The translations under genes and the position numbers were made by a program. The notes below the pieces were generated by a model. It had not been told where the DNA came from. It saw nothing but the letters and a program-made list of their open reading frames with translations, and searched no databases. 64,000 nt of DNA from assembly GCA_963669455.1 (NCBI GenBank), contig OY770026.1, positions 1,550,001 through 1,614,000 on the forward strand. Direction: 5' to 3'. Of the stretch, positions 43,402-51,828 are shown one piece after another (within the stretch, counting starts at the first letter, position 1; each line of letters starts with the position of its first letter). The DNA comes from JAWKWH01 sp963669455. GTDB lineage: Bacteria; Pseudomonadota; Alphaproteobacteria; Rhizobiales; Rhizobiaceae.

Positions 43402-44172
43402 TCAGGCCAGTTTGTTGCCGCGGATCTTTTTTACGACAGTCGGTATGGCGGCAACAAGCGCCAGTACGGCAAAGGCTATCACGATTTGCTTTGTGACGAT
43501 GTCCTTGATGGTGACTTCACGCCCGGCTTCGGCGGCTGAAACAATGACGCTGTCCAGCCCTTCGCCAAGATAGGCATAGGCCAGGCCGCCTGGAATGATG
43601 CCGAGAAACGTTGCGGCGATGTAGACGCGCAATGACACGTTGAAGAGTGCGGGCGCGATATTCATGACGAAGAACGGAAAAATGGGCGCCAGCCTCAGCA
43701 CGAAGAGATAGGAAAAGGCGTCTTTTTCAAAGCCCTTGGCCAATTTGGCGACCTTGCCGCCTACCTTTTCCTTCAAAAAATCGCCAAACGCGGTTCGCGC
43801 AGCGACGAAAATTGCCGTAGCGCCGATGGTGGCGCCGATAATGGCGGCGATACCGCCGATGAGCCATCCAAACAGAAATCCGGCGAAAATGGTCAGGATC
43901 GAGGCGGCGGGAAAGGAGAAAGCGGTTGCTACCGCATAGACCGCTATGAAGCCGAAAACGGCTTGAAGATAGCGGTCGGCGACCATCTGTTTCAGCATGT
44001 CGCGGCTGTCGACGAGATAATCAAGCGACAGGAATTCGTGCCAGCCTTTCGCGTAGCCAAACCCCAGGCCTGCAACAATCAATATGATTGGTGCAAAGCG
44101 GATGAAGGGGGATTTACGCGCAATCTTGGTTGGTTTTTCGCTCACTTCGGTCGCTGCAGCCTCTTGTGGCAT
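43402..44172 (-). CDS. TVP38/TMEM64 (VTT-domain) membrane protein
   Basis: 256 residues with about five or six hydrophobic segments. VTT/SNARE-associated core: FGFIAVYAVATAFSFPAASI, LTIFAGFLFGWLIGGIAAII, GATIGATAIFVAARTAFGDF, then FLRLAPIFPFFVMNIAPALF (FxxRL-PxxPF motif, here VLRLAPIFPF) and YIAATFLGIIPGGLAYAYLG. Family members are membrane proteins linked to lipid scrambling or transport of unknown cargo. First gene of the leftward set with the FAD oxidoreductase and kinase. GGAGATAGAA precedes the start. Confidence 0.88.
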   Translation of the reverse strand: MPQEAAATEVSEKPTKIARKSPFIRFAPIILIVAGLGFGYAKGWHEFLSLDYLVDSRDMLKQMVADRYLQAVFGFIAVYAVATAFSFPAASILTIFAGFLFGWLIGGIAAIIGATIGATAIFVAARTAFGDFLKEKVGGKVAKLAKGFEKDAFSYLFVLRLAPIFPFFVMNIAPALFNVSLRVYIAATFLGIIPGGLAYAYLGEGLDSVIVSAAEAGREVTIKDIVTKQIVIAFAVLALVAAIPTVVKKIRGNKLA

Positions 44173-44343
44173 TTCTATCTCCGTCAGGGGTTAGACAGCA
44201 CAAACTACACTGCCGCTAGTTAAGAAGACCCTGACATGGCTGAGGTTTTGATGCAGAACAAGTATCCGATGGCATGTCTCACCCGGTTTTGACCCAGGTG
44301 CCGCACGGTATCACTCCTTCGTGATCGGTTCATGCAACAGTGA

Positions 44344-44372
44344 TTGACTTGTTTTGGGCTTCTTTCTATAAG
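44344..44372 (+). promoter_or_regulatory. Sigma70 promoter of rpmH-rnpA-yidC
   Basis: TTGACT at 44344-44349 and TATAAG at 44367-44372 with a 17-base spacer, close to the ideal sigma70 pattern. A GCCCG...CGGGC hairpin in the untranslated leader follows. It lies 115 bases before the rpmH start in the 314-bp gap between the VTT gene and rpmH, which holds no other gene. Confidence 0.7.
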
Positions 44373-44486
44373 CCCGCACACGCTCGGGCTTCGTCCGGCG
44401 CTTGCAATGCTTGTGCCAAGCAGCGGATCGCTCCTGTTTCCGTAAACAGACGTCAAGAAGGGCCGCACGCCGCGGTGTTAAAATAA

Positions 44487-44621
44487 ATGAAGCGTACATA
44501 TCAACCCTCCAAACTCGTGCGCAAACGCCGTCACGGTTTTCGCTCCCGTCTTGCCACCAAAGGTGGGCGCAAAGTGCTCGCTAACCGGCGCGCGCGCGGA
44601 CGTAAACGGCTTTCGGCCTAG
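44487..44621 (+). CDS. rpmH: 50S ribosomal protein L34
   Basis: 44 residues: MKRTYQPSKLVRKRRHGFRS, ending with RARGRKRLSA, the invariant bL34 sequence type. Very basic; it binds 23S rRNA in the large subunit. Followed 10 bp later by rnpA, the order conserved in nearly all bacteria. Confidence 0.98.
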   Translation: MKRTYQPSKLVRKRRHGFRSRLATKGGRKVLANRRARGRKRLSA

Positions 44622-44631
44622 GTTTGCTCGA

Positions 44632-44976
44632 ATGCCGGAGCACAGCCGGCAGGCTTTGAAAACTCTTCGCACCCGTGCGGAGTTTTTGGCCGTTCAGCGC
44701 GGCGAAAGACGCCGCGGGCGCCTGTTTTTGCTGGAAGTTCTGGATCGCGGGGACGCAGCGCCTGCGCGTAGCGGCATAACCGTGACCAAGAAACAGGGCA
44801 ATGCAGTGGAGCGCAATCGTATCCGTCGGCGTATCCGTGAAGCGGTGCGCACGCACGCATTTCGTGACATGGCGGCTGGCAATGACTATGTGTTTGTGGG
44901 ACGGCGCGATATTCTCGCAGCGCCGTTTGCCGCTTTGAAGCGAGAATTATCCGAGCGCATTCGTGGCAAAGGCTGA
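44632..44976 (+). CDS. rnpA: Ribonuclease P protein component
   Basis: 114 residues from ATG 44632; the frame is open to 44551 but that overlaps rpmH. LKTLRTRAEFLAVQRGERRR is the usual N-terminus, the RNR signature is NAVERNRIRRRIREAVR, and DYVFVGRRDI is near the end. It is the protein cofactor of RNase P, which matures the 5' ends of tRNAs. A yidD gene, often found between rnpA and yidC, is absent; yidC starts 12 bp later. Confidence 0.96.
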   Translation: MPEHSRQALKTLRTRAEFLAVQRGERRRGRLFLLEVLDRGDAAPARSGITVTKKQGNAVERNRIRRRIREAVRTHAFRDMAAGNDYVFVGRRDILAAPFAALKRELSERIRGKG

Positions 44977-44988
44977 TCGGGACGACAG

Positions 44989-46776
44989 ATGGACAATAAT
45001 CGCAATTTCTTCATCACTATTGCCTTGTCCGTGGTCATTTTGACCGCATGGCAGGTTCTCTACATGAACCCGCGTATCGAGGCACAAAAGGAAGCAGCGC
45101 GCATCGAAGCGGAGCGCGAAGAGGTAAAGAGACCCGATAAAACGGCGATCAACCCATCCATTCCGCAGCCGGAGGCCCAGCCAATCGGCAACAATGTGCC
45201 CGCAGGCGACGCCAGTGCGTCCCAGGCGTCTCGCATCAAGATCGATACACCAAAACTGTCAGGCTCGATCAATCTGGCCGGAGGCCGGATCGACGACCTT
45301 ATCTTGAAGGACTACCGGGTGACAGTGGAAGCCGATTCCGACAAGATCACCTTATTGGAACCGGTCAGTGGCGCGGAAGGATTTTTTGCCGAGGTCGGTT
45401 TTACTGGCGCAGGTAAAAAGACAAACTATCCGAATGCCGATACGACATGGCAGGCGCCAGCCAATGCGGTTTTGACGCCTACATCACCGGTCACGCTTAC
45501 CTATTCCAACGGTTCAGGACTGGATTACTCCCGCACAATCTCGATTGATGACAACTATCTGTTCACGATCAAGGATGAGGTGGCCAATAACACCGGCGGG
45601 GCGGTGGCGATGTCCAATTACGGGCGGATCACCCGCCTGCAGGCGCCGCAGATCGCCGGATTTTTTATCCTGCATGAGGGGTTGATCGGGGTCACCGGTG
45701 AGAAAGGGCTTCGGGAAATCGACTATGATGATCTGGTCGATGACAAGGAAGTCAAACCGGGCAAATCGTCCGATGGCTGGCTCGGTTTTACCGACAAATA
45801 CTGGGCGGTGGCTTTGGTGCCGCAACAGGGTACGTCGTTTCAACCGCGCTATTCCTGGTTCGATGATGAGGGTGGACGGTTTCAAAGCGACTATCTGGCA
45901 GATCAGTTTGTGGTGCAGCCCGGTGCAACCAAGTCGGTCGAAACACTGGTCTTTGCCGGCGCAAAGCAGGTGTCGGTGATCGACGGCTATGAGGAAAGCC
46001 GTGGTATTCGCCAATTTGAACTGATGATCGACTGGGGTATGTTCCATTTCATCACCAAACCCCTGTTCTATGTCATCGACTGGTTGTTCAAGCTTTTAGG
46101 TAATTTCGGCTTGGCCATTCTTGGCACGACAGTTCTGGTCAAGATCGTCTTCTTCCCGCTCGCCAACAAATCCTACGCCTCGATGGCGCGGATGAAGGTG
46201 GTGCAGCCGGCGATGCTGGAAATCCGGGAAAAATATGCCGATGACAAGATGAAGCAGCAACAGGCGATGATGGAGCTCTACAAGAAGGAGAAGATCAATC
46301 CGGTTGCCGGCTGCTGGCCGATTCTGATCCAGATCCCGGTCTTCTTCGCGCTCTATAAGGTGCTGTTCGTGACGATCGAAATGCGTCATGCGCCGTTTTT
46401 TGGCTGGATCCAAGATCTTGCGGCACCGGACCCGACATCGATCTTCAACCTGTTTGGCCTGTTGCCATACGATGTTCCGGCGTTCCTTTTGATCGGTGTG
46501 TGGCCGCTTCTGATGGGCATTACCATGTTCCTACAGATGCGGATGAACCCGACGCCACCGGATCCGACCCAAGCGATGATCTTTACCTGGATGCCGGTGG
46601 TGTTCACCTTCATGCTGGCGACATTCCCGGCCGGACTGGTGATCTACTGGGCCTGGAACAATTTCCTGTCGATTATCCAGCAGGGCGTGATCATGAAGCG
46701 CAACGGCGCCAAGATCGAGCTGTGGGACAATCTTAGGGGATTGCTCAAGAAGAAACCGAAACAGCCTGCCGAGTAG
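44989..46776 (+). CDS. yidC: Membrane protein insertase YidC
   Basis: 595 residues. N-terminal span FFITIALSVVILTAWQVLYM, a Pro/Ala/Gln-rich stretch, then the large periplasmic beta domain (~85-360). The conserved C-terminal insertase domain has five spans starting near FHFITKPLFYVIDWLFKLLG, with the hydrophilic-groove Arg region in NKSYASMARMKVVQPAMLEI, a coiled cytoplasmic loop, GCWPILIQIPVFFALYKVLF and TFPAGLVIYWAWNNFLSIIQ. It inserts and folds inner-membrane proteins with or without SecYEG. Order rpmH-rnpA-yidC-engB is standard for Rhizobiales. Confidence 0.97.
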   Translation: MDNNRNFFITIALSVVILTAWQVLYMNPRIEAQKEAARIEAEREEVKRPDKTAINPSIPQPEAQPIGNNVPAGDASASQASRIKIDTPKLSGSINLAGGRIDDLILKDYRVTVEADSDKITLLEPVSGAEGFFAEVGFTGAGKKTNYPNADTTWQAPANAVLTPTSPVTLTYSNGSGLDYSRTISIDDNYLFTIKDEVANNTGGAVAMSNYGRITRLQAPQIAGFFILHEGLIGVTGEKGLREIDYDDLVDDKEVKPGKSSDGWLGFTDKYWAVALVPQQGTSFQPRYSWFDDEGGRFQSDYLADQFVVQPGATKSVETLVFAGAKQVSVIDGYEESRGIRQFELMIDWGMFHFITKPLFYVIDWLFKLLGNFGLAILGTTVLVKIVFFPLANKSYASMARMKVVQPAMLEIREKYADDKMKQQQAMMELYKKEKINPVAGCWPILIQIPVFFALYKVLFVTIEMRHAPFFGWIQDLAAPDPTSIFNLFGLLPYDVPAFLLIGVWPLLMGITMFLQMRMNPTPPDPTQAMIFTWMPVVFTFMLATFPAGLVIYWAWNNFLSIIQQGVIMKRNGAKIELWDNLRGLLKKKPKQPAE

Positions 46777-46788
46777 CGGACAGGCGGC

Positions 46789-47424
46789 ATGAATGTGGTT
46801 TCCTTTCCGCGCAATTGGCGTTTCATCCGCGGCGTGCCATCGATGGAGTTTCTGCCGCCGGAAGGACCGCCGGAGATTGCTTTTGCCGGTCGCTCCAATG
46901 TCGGAAAATCCTCGCTGATCAATGCGCTGGTCGGCCAAAAGGCACTGGCACGAACCTCAAATACGCCGGGACGGACGCAGGAGCTTAATTATTTCGTGCC
47001 TGACGGGTTCAGCGGTGCTGGCGATGATCTGCCGCCATTGGCGCTTGTCGATATGCCGGGCTATGGATTTGCCAAGGCGCCGAAAGCCAATGTCGAGCAA
47101 TGGACGACGCTGGTTTTCGACTATCTGCGTGGTCGTGTAACCCTAAAACGGGTCTACCTTTTGATTGATGCGCGTCATGGCATCAAGCCGATCGACGCGG
47201 AAGTGATGGATATTCTCGACAAGGTTGCCGTCTCCTATCAGATCGTGCTGACCAAAGGCGACAAGATCAAAGCGCCGGCGCTTGAAAGGCTTAAGGGCGA
47301 TACTTTCGAGATGATCAAACGGCGCGCTGCGGCATTTCCCGAGGTGATTGCGACATCGGCTGAAAAGGGTTTTGGCATTGACGATCTGCGCAATGCCATT
47401 GGCGTGGCTGCGGGCGGACACTGA
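46789..47424 (+). CDS. engB: Ribosome biogenesis GTP-binding protein YihA/YsxC
   Basis: 211 residues. G1 is AFAGRSNVGKSSLINALVG (residue ~32), G2 region ARTSNTPGRTQELNYF, G3 LVDMPGYGFAKAPK, G4 VLTKGDKI, G5 ATSAEKGFGIDDL. A TrmE-Era-EngA-like small GTPase needed for assembly of the large ribosomal subunit. It follows yidC by 12 bp and shares its operon. Confidence 0.96.
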   Translation: MNVVSFPRNWRFIRGVPSMEFLPPEGPPEIAFAGRSNVGKSSLINALVGQKALARTSNTPGRTQELNYFVPDGFSGAGDDLPPLALVDMPGYGFAKAPKANVEQWTTLVFDYLRGRVTLKRVYLLIDARHGIKPIDAEVMDILDKVAVSYQIVLTKGDKIKAPALERLKGDTFEMIKRRAAAFPEVIATSAEKGFGIDDLRNAIGVAAGGH

Positions 47425-47474
47425 CTGGTTTGGCGATCACAGACGGGCGTTGATGGTGCAATAGGGTATTTTGT

Positions 47475-47870
47475 CTATTCCGGTCCACGCGCATTGGTTC
47501 GGGGTCCGTACGTGTTGGAGCCGCCATCGCCAGGCCACAGGCAGAAGATGATGAAGGCAATCAGATTTACGATAGGTATGAACAGCGTTAGCGCCAAAGT
47601 CCCAGGCTTGCCGAAATCGTGCACACGTTTGACGCCAAGAGCAAAACCCCACCACAGTGACAGGAAGTTGACGGTCCAGAAACCGGTCCCCCAGATTGTG
47701 CTTTGGTCACTTTCCCCGACGATAAGAACATGGCGATAAAGCAGGAACAGTTGAATAATCGCTATCAGCAGTCCGGCCAGAAAATAGGCCGCACGGCTTA
47801 TGCGGCCATCAAATCTGAAGAATAGCCAGATCAGTTGATCCGGCGGATTAGGCGAGGGGGTCTGGTCCAA
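47475..47870 (-). CDS. DUF805 membrane protein
   Basis: 131 residues with four hydrophobic segments. The DUF805 pattern is LIWLFFRFDGRISRAAYFLA near the start, a second span FLLYRHVL..., WWGFALGVKRVHDFGKPGTL (usual form: R-x-H-D-x-G/x-S-G), and IVNLIAFIIFCLWPGDGGSN with the conserved Pro-Gly end. Small inner-membrane proteins of unknown function. Convergent with engB. Confidence 0.85.
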   Translation of the reverse strand: MDQTPSPNPPDQLIWLFFRFDGRISRAAYFLAGLLIAIIQLFLLYRHVLIVGESDQSTIWGTGFWTVNFLSLWWGFALGVKRVHDFGKPGTLALTLFIPIVNLIAFIIFCLWPGDGGSNTYGPRTNARGPE

Positions 47871-47945
47871 ACCGGTTGGCCCTTTGTGTTCAGCCGTGAA
47901 ATGTCAATTTCAGCCAATATAGCCTGTTTTGAGTCGGTGAAAATA

Positions 47946-48800
47946 TCAATCTCGGAGCAATTCGTTGATTGATGTCTTCGATCTTGTCTTTTCATCGACG
48001 CGCTTGACGATCACCGCGCAATAAAGCGATGGACCCCAGCTTTCGCCGGGCAGGTTTTTGCCGGGTGTCGATCCGGCGACGACCACCGAATAGGGCGGTA
48101 CCTCGCCGTAAAATACCTCGCCGGTGGCCCGGTCGACGATTTTTGTCGATTTGCCGATGAATACGCCCATGCCTAAAACCGCGCCCTCGCGGACGATGCA
48201 GCCCTCGACCACTTCTGAACGTGCGCCGATGAAGCAATTATCCTCGATGATCGTCGGGCCGGCCTGCATCGGCTCCAGGACGCCGCCTATGCCGACACCG
48301 CCTGACAGATGGACATTCTTGCCGATCTGGGCGCAGGAACCCACGGTGGCCCAGGTGTCGACCATGGTGCCGCTGTCGACATAGGCACCGAGATTGACGA
48401 AGGACGGCATCAGCACGGCTCCAGGCGCTATATAGGCTGAGCGCCGGACCACGCAGTGAGGAACAGCACGAAAACCTGCCTTTTCGAATTCATTGGCGCT
48501 CCAGCCGTCGAATTTGGACGATACCTTGTCCCACCAGACCGCGTCGCCCGGGCCGCCCTTGATGATTTCCATCGGGTTGAGGCGGAAAGATAACAGCACA
48601 GCTTTTTTCAGCCACTGATTGACGTGCCAATTGCCGTCGGCCTGCCGTTCAGCCACCCGGGCCTGGCCGCTGTCGAGCAGATTCAGCGATGTCTCGATGG
48701 CATCTCGCACTTCGCCCTTTGTTTCCACCGAAACCTGATCGCGTTCGTCAAACGCCTTGTCTACGATCTGCTCAAGTGTTGCTGCGTCTTTTGGTGACAT
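47946..48800 (-). CDS. dapD: 2,3,4,5-tetrahydropyridine-2,6-dicarboxylate N-succinyltransferase
   Basis: 284 residues, the standard length. An N-terminal helical domain (AATLEQIVDKAFDERDQVSV) is followed by VLLSFRLNPMEIIKGGPGDA, then a left-handed beta-helix of hexapeptide repeats (AYIAPGAVLMPSFVNLGAYV, GTMVDTWATVGSCAQIGKNV, VHLSGGVGIGGVLEPMQAGP). It succinylates tetrahydrodipicolinate in the succinylase branch of lysine/diaminopimelate synthesis; dapE for the desuccinylase lies at 54218 in this window. Confidence 0.96.
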   Translation of the reverse strand: MSPKDAATLEQIVDKAFDERDQVSVETKGEVRDAIETSLNLLDSGQARVAERQADGNWHVNQWLKKAVLLSFRLNPMEIIKGGPGDAVWWDKVSSKFDGWSANEFEKAGFRAVPHCVVRRSAYIAPGAVLMPSFVNLGAYVDSGTMVDTWATVGSCAQIGKNVHLSGGVGIGGVLEPMQAGPTIIEDNCFIGARSEVVEGCIVREGAVLGMGVFIGKSTKIVDRATGEVFYGEVPPYSVVVAGSTPGKNLPGESWGPSLYCAVIVKRVDEKTRSKTSINELLRD

Positions 48801-48947
48801 GAGCGGAACTCCGTTTGCGTGGTGTTAAGAGGTGCGCCGATAGAAAGGCAGTTGGAAAATCGCGCGGAACCTAGGCGAAGCGCATGGGACGGTCAATTGC
48901 TGAAGGCGTTAATGCCTGCGGCTTTTGCGACAAAGAGCAAGGATGGG

Positions 48948-49796
48948 ATGGCAATGAAGCCAGAAGATCACAATGACTGGACGCCGCTGCCGCATTCTGA
49001 CGAGGATTTGCGGCGTTGGCGGCAGGTGCCCGATACACCGCAAACACGGGCGCCTGAATATCGCCTGGCGTGGGATGATGATGACTTCATGACCCGGCGC
49101 GAGCTTCGCCCGGTACGGTTGCAGCTCGAACTGATGAAGCCTGAAATGCTTCTGGCCGAGCGGGGTATCTGTTCCACGGTGGTCATGTTCGGCGGCGCAA
49201 GAATACCGGAACCCGGCGGGGATGCGTGGGCGGCCAAAAACGACGTCCAGCGCGAGAACCTTCAAGCCAATGCGAAATATTACGAGGAAGCGCGCAAGTT
49301 TGCCCATGCCTGTTCGGTTCATTCGGCTGAAACCTACTACCGCGAATTCGTCGTGGTTACGGGCGGTGGACCGGGTGTGATGGAAGCGGGCAATCGCGGT
49401 GCCAATGATGCTGGCGCGCCGTCGATAGGGCTCAATATCGTTTTGCCGCATGAGCAGGCGCCCAATGAATATGTGACGCCGGATCTGTGTTTCAATTTCC
49501 ACTATTTTGCCATTCGCAAGATGCATTTTGTGATGCGGGCCAAGGCTGTTGCCGTGTTTCCGGGTGGCTTTGGCACCATGGACGAGTTGTTCGAGACGCT
49601 GACGCTAATCCAGACCGGCCGAATGGAACGGGTGCCGGTCCTGCTGTTCGGCAGGGCATTTTGGGAGGGCGCCATTGATCTCGATTTCCTGGCCAGGCAG
49701 GGAACGATCTCGCCGGATGATCCCGATCTCATCACTTTCGTCGATACGGCAGATGAGGCCTGGGGAAAAATCGCCGGGTTTTACGGCTTGTCCTGA
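48948..49796 (+). CDS. LOG-family protein (TIGR00730 Rossmann fold)
   Basis: About 283 residues from ATG 48948 (AAGGA upstream); ATG 48912 and the frame start 48819 are possible but less likely. LOG family motifs are VVTGGGPGVMEAGNRGANDA and FPGGFGTMDELFETLTLIQT, which hold the phosphoribohydrolase active site. Proteins of this group were once called lysine decarboxylases; characterised ones release bases from nucleoside 5'-monophosphates (cytokinin activation or nucleotide salvage). The longer N-terminal part (TRRELRPVRLQLELMKPEML) is typical of the larger bacterial LOG subgroup. The physiological substrate is not known here. Confidence 0.85.
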   Translation: MAMKPEDHNDWTPLPHSDEDLRRWRQVPDTPQTRAPEYRLAWDDDDFMTRRELRPVRLQLELMKPEMLLAERGICSTVVMFGGARIPEPGGDAWAAKNDVQRENLQANAKYYEEARKFAHACSVHSAETYYREFVVVTGGGPGVMEAGNRGANDAGAPSIGLNIVLPHEQAPNEYVTPDLCFNFHYFAIRKMHFVMRAKAVAVFPGGFGTMDELFETLTLIQTGRMERVPVLLFGRAFWEGAIDLDFLARQGTISPDDPDLITFVDTADEAWGKIAGFYGLS

Positions 49797-49814
49797 CATA
49801 TCGATGCGTGACGG

Positions 49815-50708
49815 TTATCCGGGGTGCTGATCGCTGTCTTGAGCGGATGAGCGTTCTTTGGGTTCGATCTGCCTTGGTCTGTGCACCAGGGTGACCAGCA
49901 CAAAGGATATGATCATCAGCAGGTACCAGGCTCCAAGCTTTGCGATTGAAACCGGAGCCCAGCCCTCAATCTGTCCGGGGTAGAGCCATGCGCGTGAATA
50001 GGTTCCGATATTTTCAGCAAGCCAGATAAAGAATGCGACCAGAAGAAACCCAACCAATAGCGGCATGCGATGGCGAAAGCGGAAGACGCGGTAGTGGACA
50101 AATGTGCGCCAGAACAGCAGTCCCGTCGCGGCAAACAATATCAGGCGGATGTCCGGCAGGTAGTGATGGGAAAAGAAATTGACGTAGATCGCAGCGCAAA
50201 GGAGCACGGTCAACGGAATGGACGGGTAATGCGTGTAGCGGATGTCGAAGATGCGCGTGATGCGGGCTATGTAGGAGCCGACCGCGGCATACATGAAGCC
50301 GGAAAACAGAGGCACGGCGGCAATCCTCAACATGTTTTCTTCCGGGTAAACCCATGATCCGACGTGGGTTTTGAATATTTCCATGGCGGTTCCCACCACG
50401 TGGAAGATCAAGATGACCTTTGCTTCCGACAGGGTTTCGAGTTTCAGGACCAGCATTGCGATTTGGATGGCGAGTGCTGCAATGAACAGGAAATCATAGC
50501 GTGCGATGGCGATATCATCGGGCCAGAAATAGCGGGTCAGGATTATCAGTCCCAGCATCGCCCCACCGAAAAGACAGGCCCAGGCCTGTTTGAGGCCAAA
50601 TACCAAAAACTCCATCGCCGCGCCGGCGATACCTGTTGAAGGCATCTTGTCCAGCACCGCATGGGCAGCAGCATCGATGCGGGCTTCAACGGAGGTGAAG
50701 CGTTTCAA
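49815..50708 (-). CDS. DUF817-family membrane protein
   Basis: 297 residues, about eight or nine hydrophobic segments. DUF817 features: EFLVFGLKQAWACLFGGAML near the start, HVVGTAMEIFKTHVGSWVYP (conserved E-K-x-x-x-G-S-W), PLFSGFMYAAVGSYIARITR, then FWLAENIGTYSRAWLYPGQI as FFIWLAENIGTYSRAW. The function of the family is unknown. The start is TTG at 50708, overlapping the stop of the upstream phosphatase gene (TTGA); this leftward coupling fixes the start. Confidence 0.85.
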   Translation of the reverse strand: MKRFTSVEARIDAAAHAVLDKMPSTGIAGAAMEFLVFGLKQAWACLFGGAMLGLIILTRYFWPDDIAIARYDFLFIAALAIQIAMLVLKLETLSEAKVILIFHVVGTAMEIFKTHVGSWVYPEENMLRIAAVPLFSGFMYAAVGSYIARITRIFDIRYTHYPSIPLTVLLCAAIYVNFFSHHYLPDIRLILFAATGLLFWRTFVHYRVFRFRHRMPLLVGFLLVAFFIWLAENIGTYSRAWLYPGQIEGWAPVSIAKLGAWYLLMIISFVLVTLVHRPRQIEPKERSSAQDSDQHPG

Positions 50709-51415
50709 TCGACTGGCACTCCGTTAATCGAGCTCAAAAACGCAGTCAGGTCGTCAGTGACATAATCGACATCGTCTTCATTGTCGGGATCGCTTTCCCA
50801 TATTTCCGAGAATGTCGGCTCGAAATTTCGCGGTACGATCAATACCGTCTTCATGCCCAGCTTCTTTGGCACGGTCAGATTGCGCGCCAGATCCTCAAAC
50901 ATCACGGCATTGGCAGCGTCGACCCGGTGTAATCCAAGGAATTTGTCATAGGTCTCCCTTGCCGGTTTGGGCACCAGATCGGCGGCGATCACGTCGAAAA
51001 TATCGTCAAAATGATCGAGGATTCCAAGCTGTCGCGCCGTGCTTTCAGCGTGGTTGCGGCTGCCGTTTGTGAAGATGAACCGGCGTCCGGGAAGCGCTTT
51101 GATCATTTTGCCGAGCGCCGGGTCGGGTGCCAGCCAGGAATAGTCAATATCGTGCGCTTTTTGCAGAAAATCGTCGGGGTCGATGCCGTGAAGCTCCATC
51201 AGGCCGCGCATCGTGGTGCCGTATTCCAGATAAAGCTGCTTTTGCACCTTGCGGGCTTCTTCGCGGGGTAATTGCAAAAGTTCAGACACATAGGCTGTCA
51301 TCCGGATATCGATCTGGGCAAACAGATTAGTGTGGTGCGGATAAAGCGTGTTGTCGAGATCGAAGACCCAATCGGTGATGTGGGTGAAGTGCTTGGGATC
51401 GGGCAAATTTGTCAT
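50705..51415 (-). CDS. HAD-family pyrimidine 5'-nucleotidase-like phosphatase
   Basis: 236 residues. HAD motif I WVFDLDNTLYPHHTNLFAQI, motif II RFIFTNGSRNHAESTARQLG, motif III Lys in DLVPKPARETYDKF and motif IV NAVMFEDLARNLTVPKKLGM. The cap region has EEARKVQKQLYLEYGTTMRG, characteristic of the SDT1/pyrimidine 5'-nucleotidase group, which dephosphorylates UMP/CMP-like substrates. In related genomes this gene lies near argB/dapD, as here. Confidence 0.88.
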   Translation of the reverse strand: MTNLPDPKHFTHITDWVFDLDNTLYPHHTNLFAQIDIRMTAYVSELLQLPREEARKVQKQLYLEYGTTMRGLMELHGIDPDDFLQKAHDIDYSWLAPDPALGKMIKALPGRRFIFTNGSRNHAESTARQLGILDHFDDIFDVIAADLVPKPARETYDKFLGLHRVDAANAVMFEDLARNLTVPKKLGMKTVLIVPRNFEPTFSEIWESDPDNEDDVDYVTDDLTAFLSSINGVPVD

Positions 51416-51634
51416 GTGCTCTTATTGCATGAATTTTTCTGGGCGCAAGCCGGCTGGTGGTTTGTTTGAAACGCTTGGGTTCGGGTGCTGGTCAACGTCA
51501 CCTTGGCTGCTTTCGTTGGCCAAGATGTGGCCGGATGGGGCCGCTCCCTGAAATGCCGGCTTGCAGCGGTATTGTTGCACTTATCTGGCCAATGGGAGTA
51601 ATTGGATGATCCGTCCACAGGACGCCTCGTCATC

Positions 51635-51739
51635 TGGGGCGTTTTGCGGTTGCTTGGAACTGCGGCAACGCCATTATCGGCTTGGAACCATTGAAGCATT
51701 TTTCGCACATGTGATTCTGTTTGAGCGAAAAATGCTCTA
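51635..51739. repeat. Short palindromic repeat, second copy
   Basis: About 105 bases, TGGGGCGTTTTGCGG to AAAAATGCTCTA. It is closely related to 31701-31806, with the same perfect 12-bp inverted repeat AGCATTTTTCGC (51695-51706) and GCGAAAAATGCT (51725-51736) and an almost identical loop. It lies in the 413-bp gene-free space between the phosphatase and the EamA gene; the rest of that space (51416-51634) holds nothing else I can support. Confidence 0.8.
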
Positions 51740-51754
51740 AGCTATTGTTTTGGC

Positions 51755-51803
51755 GCATTTTCGCGAGCGCAAAAGTCTGCAACTTTTGCTGAAAATGCTC
51801 TAG
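51755..51803. repeat. Adjacent hairpin repeat ending CTCTAG
   Basis: Nested inverted repeats: outer GCATTTTC (51755-51762) with GAAAATGC (51791-51798), inner GCAAAAGT (51769-51776) with ACTTTTGC (51782-51789), then TCTAG. It follows the previous repeat directly and shares its AATGCTCTAG end, so both look like units of one mosaic family. Confidence 0.65.
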
Positions 51804-51828
51804 CCATCCATATGGGAACCTCTTGCAG

